Assembly (NCBI GenBank): GCA_003402375.1
Contig: QFXJ01000045.1
Coordinates: forward strand, 124,001 to 188,000
Direction of reading: 5' to 3'
DNA: 64,000 nt
Origin: Candidatus Nitrotoga sp. CP45
GTDB taxonomy: Bacteria; Pseudomonadota; Gammaproteobacteria; Burkholderiales; Gallionellaceae
Shown: piece after piece, positions 29,859-39,124 of the stretch
How positions within the stretch are numbered: position 1 is the stretch's first letter
Layout of the letters: each line of letters begins with the position of its first letter
The notes under the pieces: model-generated
The model's input: the letters and a program-made list of their open reading frames with translations, nothing else
Databases searched by the model: none
What the model was told of the DNA's origin: nothing
Made by a program: the position numbers and the translations under genes

Positions 29859-30753
29859 AATTGGTTCCGCCAGGGAATGCCTTCGCCTTGTTGTAGACTA
29901 AATTAATGTGGCTATTCGTTTCGATCTGACGGAGCGCCTCTTTGACCGCATGCTGGGTTGTGGTTTCAGCTTCTACAACCATGACAATTTGCCCCATCTG
30001 ACTTGCTAGAACACGCGCCTCTGTTGTGGGGAGCAAGGGTGGGGAATCAAATATGACAATGCGGTCGGGGTATCGGTTTGCAATTTCATTTAACAAGCTG
30101 CTCATGGCTTGGCTTGCCAGCAATTCAGTTGCGTGTCTGTGGCTTGTTCCAGCGGGTAGAATCCTGAGAGTGTCAACGTTAGTTTTAATCATGACATCTG
30201 CTAAATCAAGTTTTTCGTCGAGAAGAATATCCATTAAACCGACAGCAGATTTCAATCCTAATGTGCGGAGAACCGATGGACGAGCTACGTCTGCATCAAC
30301 TAATAGAACCGTATGATCCATCTCTGTCGCGATGCTCATGGCTAAATTAATGGCGCAGAATGTTTTCCCCTCTCTAGGTAACGAACTGGTTACCATAATC
30401 AAATTTCCGTGGTGTATTGCCCCAGCACCTTTAATGAAGGCATTCTGAATCAATGAGCGCTTTATTCCTCTAAATTCCTGAGCGGCTAAAGTTTTTCCTT
30501 GATCCGGTGTAATCATGCCCAACTGATGTAATCTGGCAAGATTGATGTCGGCTTGCGCAATCATTTGTCTGTCGGGATTACGGGTGTTGTGCTCATTGAT
30601 AATTTTTGAGCTCTGTTCACCCGAGATAATATTTGAACTTTGTTCACCTGAGCTTCTCGGTTCCGGCGTTATTTTTAGTGGTCGCGTTATTTCACCTTTA
30701 GCCTGCTCAAATCTGTTTGCTGCTTTTTCAATAATACTCACATAATCTCCCAA
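29836..30753 (-). CDS. XrtA-associated tyrosine autokinase (BY-kinase)
   Basis: VTSSLPREGKTFCAINLAMSIATEMDHTVLLVDADVARPSVLRTLGLKSAVGLMDIL; IVIFDSPPLLPTTEARVL; C-terminal tyrosines YGYGYYD. Confidence 0.93.
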   Translation of the reverse strand: MGDYVSIIEKAANRFEQAKGEITRPLKITPEPRSSGEQSSNIISGEQSSKIINEHNTRNPDRQMIAQADINLARLHQLGMITPDQGKTLAAQEFRGIKRSLIQNAFIKGAGAIHHGNLIMVTSSLPREGKTFCAINLAMSIATEMDHTVLLVDADVARPSVLRTLGLKSAVGLMDILLDEKLDLADVMIKTNVDTLRILPAGTSHRHATELLASQAMSSLLNEIANRYPDRIVIFDSPPLLPTTEARVLASQMGQIVMVVEAETTTQHAVKEALRQIETNSHINLVYNKAKAFPGGTNYGYGYYD

Positions 30754-30876
30754 CAGTGTTCGGTCTGGCTGCTTTATCAGTTCTTTAAGATTTGGTTATT
30801 TAATTAAGCAAATCTCTCTCTTGGAATGAGCCTTGCCATAATTGTTGTTTTAGATTTTCAAGTGGTACCCTCAAAA

Positions 30877-32415
30877 TTATAATTTAAGGAACAAAAACAC
30901 CATTACCACGCTATATAGGGCAACCAGTAGGGTGATAGAAAACCCGAAAGCATAAAGACTCCTTTTGCGCTTAATTTTTTCATTGACAGTCCAATTCATG
31001 GTTACGGTACCTAGTATCGGCAAACCAAATGTTTCTCGTAGACTGTTCTGGCTCAAAAAAGTAGGTCTGATTTGGCTCATTAAGAGAGCACTCCCTATCC
31101 CACCCAGCAGAGCACCAACAAAAACTAAACTAAATAACATTAGTCGATTCGGTCCTGAAGGAACAAGTGGAACCGTAGGGGGGTCTATGACCTTGAATGT
31201 CAACATATCTGGAGTTGCACTCAATTCTCCTGAGAGCTTTGCAGACTCTCGGCGTCCTATGAGATTTTCATAATTTGATTTGTTGATATGATAATCGCGG
31301 TTTAGTTGAGAAAACTCTTCTGCCACTTGGGGTTTCGCAATAGTTAACGCTTTTAATTGAGCACTGCGAGAAGAATATTCTTCCACTCGAGCCTTCATCG
31401 CCGCGACCCTAGCTTCGGCTTCTGATAAAGAAACATTAAGTTGTTGCAGCATGGGGCTGTAACTCTTACCCCGATCTCGATCAGTGACAGGTTTTTTAAG
31501 TTTAGCTTCCTCTAGTTTGCGCTCTTCAAGTTTTGTAATTAAGCGTTTGATTGAAATAACATCTGGATGGCGTTCTGTAAAGCGCAGGCGCAAGGCATCC
31601 ATGTCATTGGTTAGCGCATGAATCCGAGCATCAATTTCCGGGTTAACAATATTTGATGGCGATTGTTCTGTCGCAAGGTCATCAGAAGGAACACCATCCG
31701 CAATTTGATTTTTGATGGCGTTGCGCGCTTGTTCTGCTTCACGCAGCCCCAGTTTTGCTTCATTCAGACTATCCGAAACAGCTTGCAGTTGTGAACCATA
31801 ATCACCATCCCGGGGCAATAAGCCGCTATTTTTTATTTGGAACTCTGTGACAGCCTTTTCTGCGACGATTAATTTGTCCTCATAATTTTTGATTTGCTCA
31901 TCGATAAATTTAATCGCTTTTTCGGAATCTTGTTTTTGATTCCCAAAGCTGCCTTCAACAAAGATGGTTAGAAAAGACTGGACTACGTCTTTTGCGATTT
32001 TTGGATTTTGATGGTTATAGGAAATAACGTAGAGATCAGCACTATTGCTTCCGCTGATCTTGATCTGGCTCATCATAGTAGCAACTAGCCGTTCATGATC
32101 CTTGGCATCCGTTACCTTTATATCCAAGTCCACCATTCGTAAAACCCGCTCTACGTTTGGACGGCTAAGAAGAGTGCGGCTCATGATTGAAACTTGTTGT
32201 TCCATGTTGGGAACAGTTGTCATGCCTGCCAGCAAAGGCTTTAAGATAGTTCGAGTGTCTACGAAAACTCTTGCAGAAGCCACATAATTATTGGGTAAGG
32301 AATATACCTTGTACCCTCCGGCTAAGACAATGATCCATGCAATAACTACCGCATACCACCGATATTTCCATATTCCCTTTAAGTAGGAAAGTAGCAGGGA
32401 AATTAATTCCTCCAT
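30877..32415 (-). CDS. Wzz-type chain length determinant protein, XrtA-associated
   Basis: N-terminal TM, long coiled coil, ARVFVDTRTILKPLLAGMTTVPNMEQQVSIMSRTLLSRPNVERVLR, PPTVPLVPSGPNR C-terminal motif. Confidence 0.93.
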   Translation of the reverse strand: MEELISLLLSYLKGIWKYRWYAVVIAWIIVLAGGYKVYSLPNNYVASARVFVDTRTILKPLLAGMTTVPNMEQQVSIMSRTLLSRPNVERVLRMVDLDIKVTDAKDHERLVATMMSQIKISGSNSADLYVISYNHQNPKIAKDVVQSFLTIFVEGSFGNQKQDSEKAIKFIDEQIKNYEDKLIVAEKAVTEFQIKNSGLLPRDGDYGSQLQAVSDSLNEAKLGLREAEQARNAIKNQIADGVPSDDLATEQSPSNIVNPEIDARIHALTNDMDALRLRFTERHPDVISIKRLITKLEERKLEEAKLKKPVTDRDRGKSYSPMLQQLNVSLSEAEARVAAMKARVEEYSSRSAQLKALTIAKPQVAEEFSQLNRDYHINKSNYENLIGRRESAKLSGELSATPDMLTFKVIDPPTVPLVPSGPNRLMLFSLVFVGALLGGIGSALLMSQIRPTFLSQNSLRETFGLPILGTVTMNWTVNEKIKRKRSLYAFGFSITLLVALYSVVMVFLFLKL

Positions 32416-32577
32416 CTTGTTAAATTCTCCATAAATGGTGTGGGCATCAATTTTTATTTAGCAGTACTCTGCCTTTACATACCAGAGTGGCCATGCTGTT
32501 ATGGAATGTATTGAGAAATTAGATGTGTCGCTTAATTTTTTAAATTAAGTCCGTAACTTTTAGAAAGAAAATATAAA

Positions 32578-33210
32578 TTAAAAAAAGCTTTCAGGAATAA
32601 CTAATATGTCCCCTGGACGTACTGGTATGTTGGCTGAAATATCGCCATCTTTAATTAGATCGTCCAAGCGGACGGCAATGTGTTGTGCTTTTCCATCAAT
32701 GTTGCGAATAATGCTAGCCTTGTTACCTGCAGCAAAATTTGTGATGCCACCTACGGCAATCATGACATCCATTAGTGACATACCTTTGTTATAGTGAAGC
32801 GCTTGGGGTTTACCAGCCTCTCCTATTACACGAATTTGTTCTGTATATGGCCCAATGAAACCAGTCACAATAACCGTTACAACCGGATCCTGAATGAATG
32901 TGGCAAGTGCTTTTTCAATGTCACGAGCCAAATGTGTTGATGTTTTTCCCATGGCGGGCAGATCCTCTACCAAAGGGGTGGTGATTTTTCCATCTGGGCG
33001 AACTGGAACTGACATGGAAACCTCGGGATTGTGCCAAACTATTATGTTTACGTTGTCACCTGGGCCAATCAGGTAGTCATGCGAGGGAGGTTCGACTGAT
33101 GGAGAAAGCGTTATACGCTTAGTGTTAGCGCAACCTTCAAGGGATAAAATCGAAAATGTTATAACAAAAAGAGCTAGCCATTTCATGATATTAGTATGTG
33201 GAGTACTCAT
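32578..33210 (-). CDS. polysaccharide export lipoprotein (Wza/OtnA-like), XrtA-associated
   Basis: Lipobox LEGC, DYLIGPGDNVNIIVWHNPEVSMSVPVRPDGKITTPLVEDLPAMGKT, SLMDVMIAVGGITNFA. Confidence 0.95.
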   Translation of the reverse strand: MSTPHTNIMKWLALFVITFSILSLEGCANTKRITLSPSVEPPSHDYLIGPGDNVNIIVWHNPEVSMSVPVRPDGKITTPLVEDLPAMGKTSTHLARDIEKALATFIQDPVVTVIVTGFIGPYTEQIRVIGEAGKPQALHYNKGMSLMDVMIAVGGITNFAAGNKASIIRNIDGKAQHIAVRLDDLIKDGDISANIPVRPGDILVIPESFF

Positions 33211-33964
33211 TTGAATTTCCTTAATTTGCGGTCATTGTGATAATAGTTGTTGTGTGTTACGCGCACATGTCACCTTCTCTATGAGTCGTATTTTGTTGCT
33301 GAGCTTCTATAGATATGCTGAATTTGCACTAAGTTAATGGTAGATCATCGGATAAAGCACTAAATACTTTAGTGTAGCTCTGGTTTTTTATCTTCGCCAG
33401 TTTCGGGCCGTTGTTTATTTTTTCGTTAATATCAAGGAGGCATGAGGAGAATGGTATGCTACGGAATACTATCGGGTTATATGCAATTCGTCCTCAATTT
33501 AACAACCCCATCTTTGAAAGGGATAAGGGCTTGTCAAATATTGCTTATAATTCGAAGGGGCAGCAAGTTATCAATCTAAACATTTATTTATTATAGCATA
33601 ATTTTTAAGTGGTTTAATAATGCAATTAATTATTAATGTGGCGTACAGGTAAGTTATCCGGGCTTGTGACATATGACATTCGATTTAGTGCAGCCGCTAG
33701 CGGCCTGCCGGATTTTCTCTCATTAAAAATAATAAGTTGCAAGTGTAAACTGGTACAGTTTTAGTTGTCTATCAATTAGTTGAATGACATTTTACGAGTC
33801 GCTTTAAGGAATAGGACAGGCTTAAAATATACTAAGACGCCCCGCCGCAAGCAGTAGTATTAACCGCGCTCTTCAATCTGTTTGTTTTCAATCAGCTTTC
33901 ACTCCGATGGGCGGGAAGTTGAACCCGCGGAGATTCAATTTAAAACCAACAAATAATTAGGGAA

Positions 33965-35698
33965 TTGAGATACGTGCCTCATAGCCTCAGCCTGATAACT
34001 ACTGTTGCCGCCAGTTTTGGACTTGCACTGATTTTTGGTTTCATCGCTGCGCGCTTGAAATTGCCAGTTCTGGTCGGCTACATGGTTGCCGGCATAATTC
34101 TTGGTCCCGGCACACCCGGATTTGTCGCAGATATTGGGCTTTCCAGTCAGCTTGCTGAAATCGGAGTAATTCTTCTAATGTTTGGCGTTGGGCTGCACTT
34201 CTCCCTAGACGACCTCTGGGCCGTTCGACGAATCGCTTTGCCAGGAGCCATTATTCAGATCACGGTTGCAACGGCGCTAGGTATAACTGTCTCTAAATTT
34301 TGGGGCTGGGGTCTTGGCGCTGGCATCGTGTTCGGTCTTGCTCTTTCAGTGGCGAGCACGGTAGTGCTCCTTAGAGCGTTGGAAAATCGCGGTGTCCTCG
34401 AATCCGTAAATGGGCGCATTGCCATCGGCTGGCTTGTGGTCGAGGATCTAGTGATGGTCTTGGTACTCGTGTTTCTACCACCACTAGCCGGATGGTTAGG
34501 GGGCGATGTAAATGGGCTTGCAGAGAAATCAGGAGACGGTATCCTGAAAATGCTTGCGCTTACGATTGGGAAAGTGTCGATATTTGTTGTGCTTATGCTT
34601 GTTGTGGGCCGTCGCGTTTTCCCTTGGTTGCTATGGCAGGTCGCCCGGACTGGTTCGAGGGAGCTTTTTACATTAAGCGTTATTGCTGTTGCCGTTGGTA
34701 TCGCCTTTGGTTCTGCCGAGCTTTTCGGCGTCTCCTTCGCGCTCGGGGCTTTTTTTGCCGGGATGGCCATGAGGGAATCTCAATTAAGCCATCGAGCAGC
34801 TGAAGAATCCCTCCCGCTTAGGGATGCTTTTTCCGTTCTGTTTTTTGTGTCGGTTGGAATGCTATTTGACCCAGATATTTTGTTGCAACAACCTTTACAA
34901 CTACTTATAGTAGTCTCAATCATAATTTTCGGTAAATCATTAGCCGCTTTTTTGCTCGTTCTTGCGTTTCGCTACCCTCTTAATACAGCGATTACGGTAT
35001 CGGCCAGCTTGGCGCAAATCGGTGAATTTTCTTTTATTCTGGCAGGGTTAGGGGTTACTTTAGGACTTCTGCCAATTGAAGGTCAAAGCCTTATTTTGGC
35101 GGGTGCGATTATCTCAATCGCACTCAATCCCCTGCTATTTCACGTTATTGAACCTGTACAAGCGTGGATACGATCCCGTTCAACAATCGCGCGCCTTCTG
35201 GAACGCCCCGATGATCCGCTGGCAGAGCTTCCCATGAGTGTTGATCAAGCCCATCTGACGGGTCACGTTGTGCTCGTAGGCTATGGCCGTGTAGGCCGCC
35301 GTATCGGTGAAGCGCTAACCAAACGCGGAATACCGTTCGTTGTGGCCGAACAAAATCGCGAACTGGTCGAGGAATTACGCAAACGCGGCATGCTGGCCGT
35401 CTCCGGTAATTATTCTGACCCGGCCGTACTCATTCAGGCACATATTGCGCGGGCGCATATATTAGTGATCGCGACTCCAGATTCCTTTCATGTACGACGA
35501 ATAATTGAAATCGCACGTATGCTCAATCCAAGCGTTGAGACAGTTGTGCGCACCCATAGCGATGAAGATGCGGCCCTGCTTCAAAAAGAACATGCAGGAA
35601 AAATATTTATGGGTGAACACGAACTTGCGCTTGGCATGACACGTTATGTGCTTGAGCTTATCGCCGAAAAAACCGAAAAAAATACTTTGGCTGAATAA
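33965..35698 (+). CDS. CPA2-family monovalent cation:proton antiporter with TrkA-N domain (YbaL/KefB-like)
   Basis: 12-TM antiporter core (LKLPVLVGYMVAGIILGPGTPGF), C-terminal GHVVLVGYGRVGRRIGEALTKRGIPFVVAEQNRE. Confidence 0.95.
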   Translation: MRYVPHSLSLITTVAASFGLALIFGFIAARLKLPVLVGYMVAGIILGPGTPGFVADIGLSSQLAEIGVILLMFGVGLHFSLDDLWAVRRIALPGAIIQITVATALGITVSKFWGWGLGAGIVFGLALSVASTVVLLRALENRGVLESVNGRIAIGWLVVEDLVMVLVLVFLPPLAGWLGGDVNGLAEKSGDGILKMLALTIGKVSIFVVLMLVVGRRVFPWLLWQVARTGSRELFTLSVIAVAVGIAFGSAELFGVSFALGAFFAGMAMRESQLSHRAAEESLPLRDAFSVLFFVSVGMLFDPDILLQQPLQLLIVVSIIIFGKSLAAFLLVLAFRYPLNTAITVSASLAQIGEFSFILAGLGVTLGLLPIEGQSLILAGAIISIALNPLLFHVIEPVQAWIRSRSTIARLLERPDDPLAELPMSVDQAHLTGHVVLVGYGRVGRRIGEALTKRGIPFVVAEQNRELVEELRKRGMLAVSGNYSDPAVLIQAHIARAHILVIATPDSFHVRRIIEIARMLNPSVETVVRTHSDEDAALLQKEHAGKIFMGEHELALGMTRYVLELIAEKTEKNTLAE

Positions 35699-35807
35699 CA
35701 TATTTTGCTGGTTTCCTGATGTATCTCCCCATCAGCGGCCATATTCTCCAAAAATATAAAGATAAGTTTGAAAAAACTAACATGCATCACGTATTAAATG
35801 CTGCCCT

Positions 35808-36419
35808 ATGAAACCTTACTCTGAATCATGCGAACAAAACCAAGCTCCTATACTTGAAATCTTACGGGAAACACTTCCCAATCAACAGCGTGTATTGGAA
35901 ATAGCCAGTGGAACCGGCCAACATGCCGTCTATTTCGGGCGTGCGTTACCTCACTTGACTTGGCAGACCAGCGAATTAGTGCAAAACCATGCGGGCATTC
36001 TGGCCTGGCTGAACGAGGCTCAACTACCCAATGTGCTTCCACCTGTGGCCATCGATGTGAACGACGACCGATGGCCTATCGAAATAGTAGATACAGTGTT
36101 TAATGCCAACACGGTGCATATTATTTCTTGGCCAGAGGTAGAGCGAATGTTTGCGGGCATAGCACGCGTTTTAAGCGCGGGTGGCATTTTGTGCCTGTAC
36201 GGACCTTTTAACTATGATGGCAAGTTTACCTCCGAAAGTAATGCGCGTTTCGATGCATGGCTCAAGTTACGTAATAAAAACAGCGGAGTGCGGGATTTTG
36301 AAGTTATCAATCGGCTCGCCGAAACGTATGGATTTTTTCTACTAAGGGATGTGACCATGCCTAGTAACAATCGAACCTTGGTGTGGCAACGCGCTCCCAA
36401 CATCCTTGAAGCACCATGA
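35808..36419 (+). CDS. DUF938 family SAM-dependent methyltransferase-like protein
   Basis: MKPYSESCEQNQAPILEILRETLPNQQRVLEIASGTGQHAVYFGRALPHLTWQTSE. Confidence 0.92.
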   Translation: MKPYSESCEQNQAPILEILRETLPNQQRVLEIASGTGQHAVYFGRALPHLTWQTSELVQNHAGILAWLNEAQLPNVLPPVAIDVNDDRWPIEIVDTVFNANTVHIISWPEVERMFAGIARVLSAGGILCLYGPFNYDGKFTSESNARFDAWLKLRNKNSGVRDFEVINRLAETYGFFLLRDVTMPSNNRTLVWQRAPNILEAP

Positions 36420-37531
36420 GCATAAAAATAATCGAATCCATAGCGGATATTTCTGAGACGCAATGGAATGCTCTCGCGGGCAGTAACCCGTTTCTTTCCC
36501 ATGCTTTTTTACGGGCACTACAAGAAAGTGGCTGTACCACCTCGCGTACCGGCTGGGAGGCGCAATTCCTCACGGTCTGGCAAGATAACCTCCTTGCTGG
36601 CGCTATGCCGATTTATCGTAAGCACCACTCCTATGGCGAATTCGTTTTTGATTGGGCATGGGCCGAGGCATATCAACAACATGGGCTGAACTATTACCCA
36701 AAATTATTGTGTGCCATACCTTTTACGCCTATTACTGGGGCAAGGCTTCTGGCGATAACCCCCGAAGTACGGACACAGCTTATTCGTTCCGCTTTGCAAA
36801 TGGCGGAGGATTCAGGCGTATCCTCCTTGCATTGTCTATTCCCCGATGAGAACCAGGCGCTGGAAATGCAACGGGAAGGAATGATGTTGCGTCGCGGAGT
36901 GCAGTTTCACTGGCAAAATCCTGAATATGCCGATTTCGATGCCTATCTTTCCAGCCTGCGTCAAGACAAGCGCAAAAAAATCAAACATGAGCGGCGCAAG
37001 GTGAAAGAAGCCGGCATTAGCTTCGAGCGCATCCGCGGAGAAAATATCTCTGAAGCCCAGTGGGATTTTTTCTTCCAGTGCTATATGCACACCCATAGTC
37101 AGTACAACTCTCCGCCATCATTGAATCTGAATTTTTTCAAACGCATCGGCGCAGCCATGCCTGAAAACATTCTGTTGATCATCGCATCGCGCAGCGGAAA
37201 GCAGGTTGCCAGCGCACTCAACTTATTCAATCGTGATGTTCTTTACGGGCGCTCATGGGGTGCGCTGGAATATCATCCTGGTCTGCACTTCGAAACCTGC
37301 TACTACCAAGCCATTGAATTTTGCATCGAACATAAGATCGCCACTTTTGAAGGCGGTGCCCAAGGAGAACATAAACTTGCCAGAGGATTTCTGCCGGTCA
37401 CAACATGGTCGGCGCATTGGCTGGCGCATCCGCAATTTTCACGGGCAGTGGAAGATTTTTTAAAGCGTGAAACAGGAAATATTATCCAATACGTGGATGA
37501 GCTAAACGACAGCAATCCCTTCAAACGTTAG
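36416..37531 (+). CDS. GNAT/FemAB-like N-acetyltransferase (DUF482/peptidogalycan biosynthesis-type)
   Basis: NPFLSHAFLRALQESGCTTSRTGWEAQFLTVWQDNLLAGAMPIYRKHHSYGEFVFDWAWAEAYQQHGLNYYPKLLCAIPFTPITGARLL. Confidence 0.93.
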   Translation: MSIKIIESIADISETQWNALAGSNPFLSHAFLRALQESGCTTSRTGWEAQFLTVWQDNLLAGAMPIYRKHHSYGEFVFDWAWAEAYQQHGLNYYPKLLCAIPFTPITGARLLAITPEVRTQLIRSALQMAEDSGVSSLHCLFPDENQALEMQREGMMLRRGVQFHWQNPEYADFDAYLSSLRQDKRKKIKHERRKVKEAGISFERIRGENISEAQWDFFFQCYMHTHSQYNSPPSLNLNFFKRIGAAMPENILLIIASRSGKQVASALNLFNRDVLYGRSWGALEYHPGLHFETCYYQAIEFCIEHKIATFEGGAQGEHKLARGFLPVTTWSAHWLAHPQFSRAVEDFLKRETGNIIQYVDELNDSNPFKR

Positions 37532-37588
37532 CCTATTAGTGTAGTGGTCTAATGTATACGGACACCTCGATAGGTGGAAAATCCACCA

Positions 37589-37870
37589 TCAGACCTTGGC
37601 TCGCTTGGCGCGAAGGTGGGCAATGACATTGGCCACGGGTTTGACCTTGCCAGCGGCTACATCCTGGTTGCCCAAGGCGAGGATTTTCAGCAAGGCCAGT
37701 GTTTCTCGTGTCTCTTCGTACGAGGCTATGTCCTGCAGAACGGCCTTGACCTCACCTTTTTGGGTGATAACCAGGGGCTCACGCTGTTCAGCAAGGTGCG
37801 TCAAGACCTTGGCAGCGTTGGCTTTGAGGTAGCTGGTCGGCTTGACTTGTGATGAGTAACGCATGGTCAT
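37589..37870 (-). CDS. Phd/YefM-type antitoxin without adjacent toxin
   Basis: MRYSSQVKPTSYLKANAAKVLTHLAEQREPLVITQKGEVKAVLQDIASYEETRETLALLKIL; no RelE/ParE-type ORF in the flanking bases. Confidence 0.85.
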   Translation of the reverse strand: MTMRYSSQVKPTSYLKANAAKVLTHLAEQREPLVITQKGEVKAVLQDIASYEETRETLALLKILALGNQDVAAGKVKPVANVIAHLRAKRAKV

Positions 37871-37912
37871 TCTCCAGATTAAATAAGACTGAATATAGTC
37901 TTTATTATGGGC

Positions 37913-39124
37913 TTATGGCAGGGTGCTTGAATGGAATGCGGTGCTGCCGTCAAGGAGCTGTTCAAGGCGATGAGCCAGCCAGTGGAAGCCGATGTGTTCC
38001 TGCTCCAGCCGCAGTCCAACGCGAATGCGGTTGTCGCGCAGATCGTCGTAGAGGGTCCTCTCTGCGGGCGTCAACCGGTGCAAGTCTATCCGGAGGGGCT
38101 TGTCCTCGCTTCCCCAAACGGAGGCGTGCGCATCGAGAGTTGCCCTGTCCATCAAGAACGAAGTTACGTGATCAAAGTAGCCGCGCAACTGATTCAGGAT
38201 ACCAAAGCCGTGGGTGTCAATATCGCCCCAGTAATGGAGTGAGCAGTCCTTCAGCCAATGACTGCGTGCCAGTGCATCCCAACCGTAACCGGCGCCAAAA
38301 ATCACGATGGCATCACGAATCGGCGGAAATGCCAGGAAGTTGGTCTCGTTCTCGGTGATGAATACACGCTGTACGGCGAGCTCCAAGTGACCAAAGTTAT
38401 CGGCATCCAATGTGACGTCAGGGCATCCTGAGCCGGGCACGGCCCGTATTGCTGGATCAAGCACTCGGAAGCGAATGCGTGTCGGCTTTTCCAAGAAGCC
38501 ATATCGGGCAGAAAACTGGCTGATACCGGTTTTGCTGATGTCCACCGCATCAGCAGGCAATGCCATATCGAGCAACTCGGCAAGCACGCCGCGATGGGCT
38601 TCGATGAATTTGCTGTGCACGCCCGGCAAGTCCACCTGCCGCAAGTAAATGCCCGGGTGCGGATGGTCGACAAACCACGCCACTACGGTCAGCAATCGTG
38701 GCCATTCGGCGGACAGCTCCAGCGCCTGCAGTGGGCGTTTTTCCAGCCAAGGCAGCAAGGCGGGATGCGCTTGCCGGGTGGCAGAAACTTGAGCCGAGAA
38801 GCGATCCCAATCTTTGCGCTTGCCCAGCGATATCAACGCATCTTCAAGCGTCTCGACCCACACGTAGGCCGGCATTTTTTGTGTCCCCTGGACGCGGTGT
38901 CGAAGTTCCTGCCACTCCACGCGGATCGAATTTGTGGCCGCCAATTCAGCAGCCCAAGCGCGAACCTCGTTAAAACGATCCGTGATGTCCGCTGAACTTG
39001 GGGGCCTGAGAGACAAGCGCAAAGGGAAACGTGGGTTTCCCGTCACCGCGTCTCGCAGCAGGTCTCCGCGCTCCCATAGCCGCGCCAATTGCGCCTTTAA
39101 CTCCTTGGGGCCAGTCCACGTCAC
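37913..39124 (-). CDS. jetD: Wadjet nuclease subunit JetD (DUF3322/DUF2220, TOPRIM-like)
   Basis: N-terminal DUF3322-like region; [39 protein letters not shown] (TOPRIM DxD); GTG start overlaps jetC stop. Confidence 0.93.
   Translation of the reverse strand: MTWTGPKELKAQLARLWERGDLLRDAVTGNPRFPLRLSLRPPSSADITDRFNEVRAWAAELAATNSIRVEWQELRHRVQGTQKMPAYVWVETLEDALISLGKRKDWDRFSAQVSATRQAHPALLPWLEKRPLQALELSAEWPRLLTVVAWFVDHPHPGIYLRQVDLPGVHSKFIEAHRGVLAELLDMALPADAVDISKTGISQFSARYGFLEKPTRIRFRVLDPAIRAVPGSGCPDVTLDADNFGHLELAVQRVFITENETNFLAFPPIRDAIVIFGAGYGWDALARSHWLKDCSLHYWGDIDTHGFGILNQLRGYFDHVTSFLMDRATLDAHASVWGSEDKPLRIDLHRLTPAERTLYDDLRDNRIRVGLRLEQEHIGFHWLAHRLEQLLDGSTAFHSSTLP

Noticed and set aside
37540-37600. 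Possible IS end (GTGTAGTGGTCTAATGTATACGGACACCTCGATAGG)
   Set aside because: Looked like a transposon terminus but no partner inverted repeat or transposase remnant was found.
37574-37852. 92-aa plus-strand ORF
   Set aside because: Lies antisense to the Phd-type antitoxin, whose sequence is clearly recognisable.
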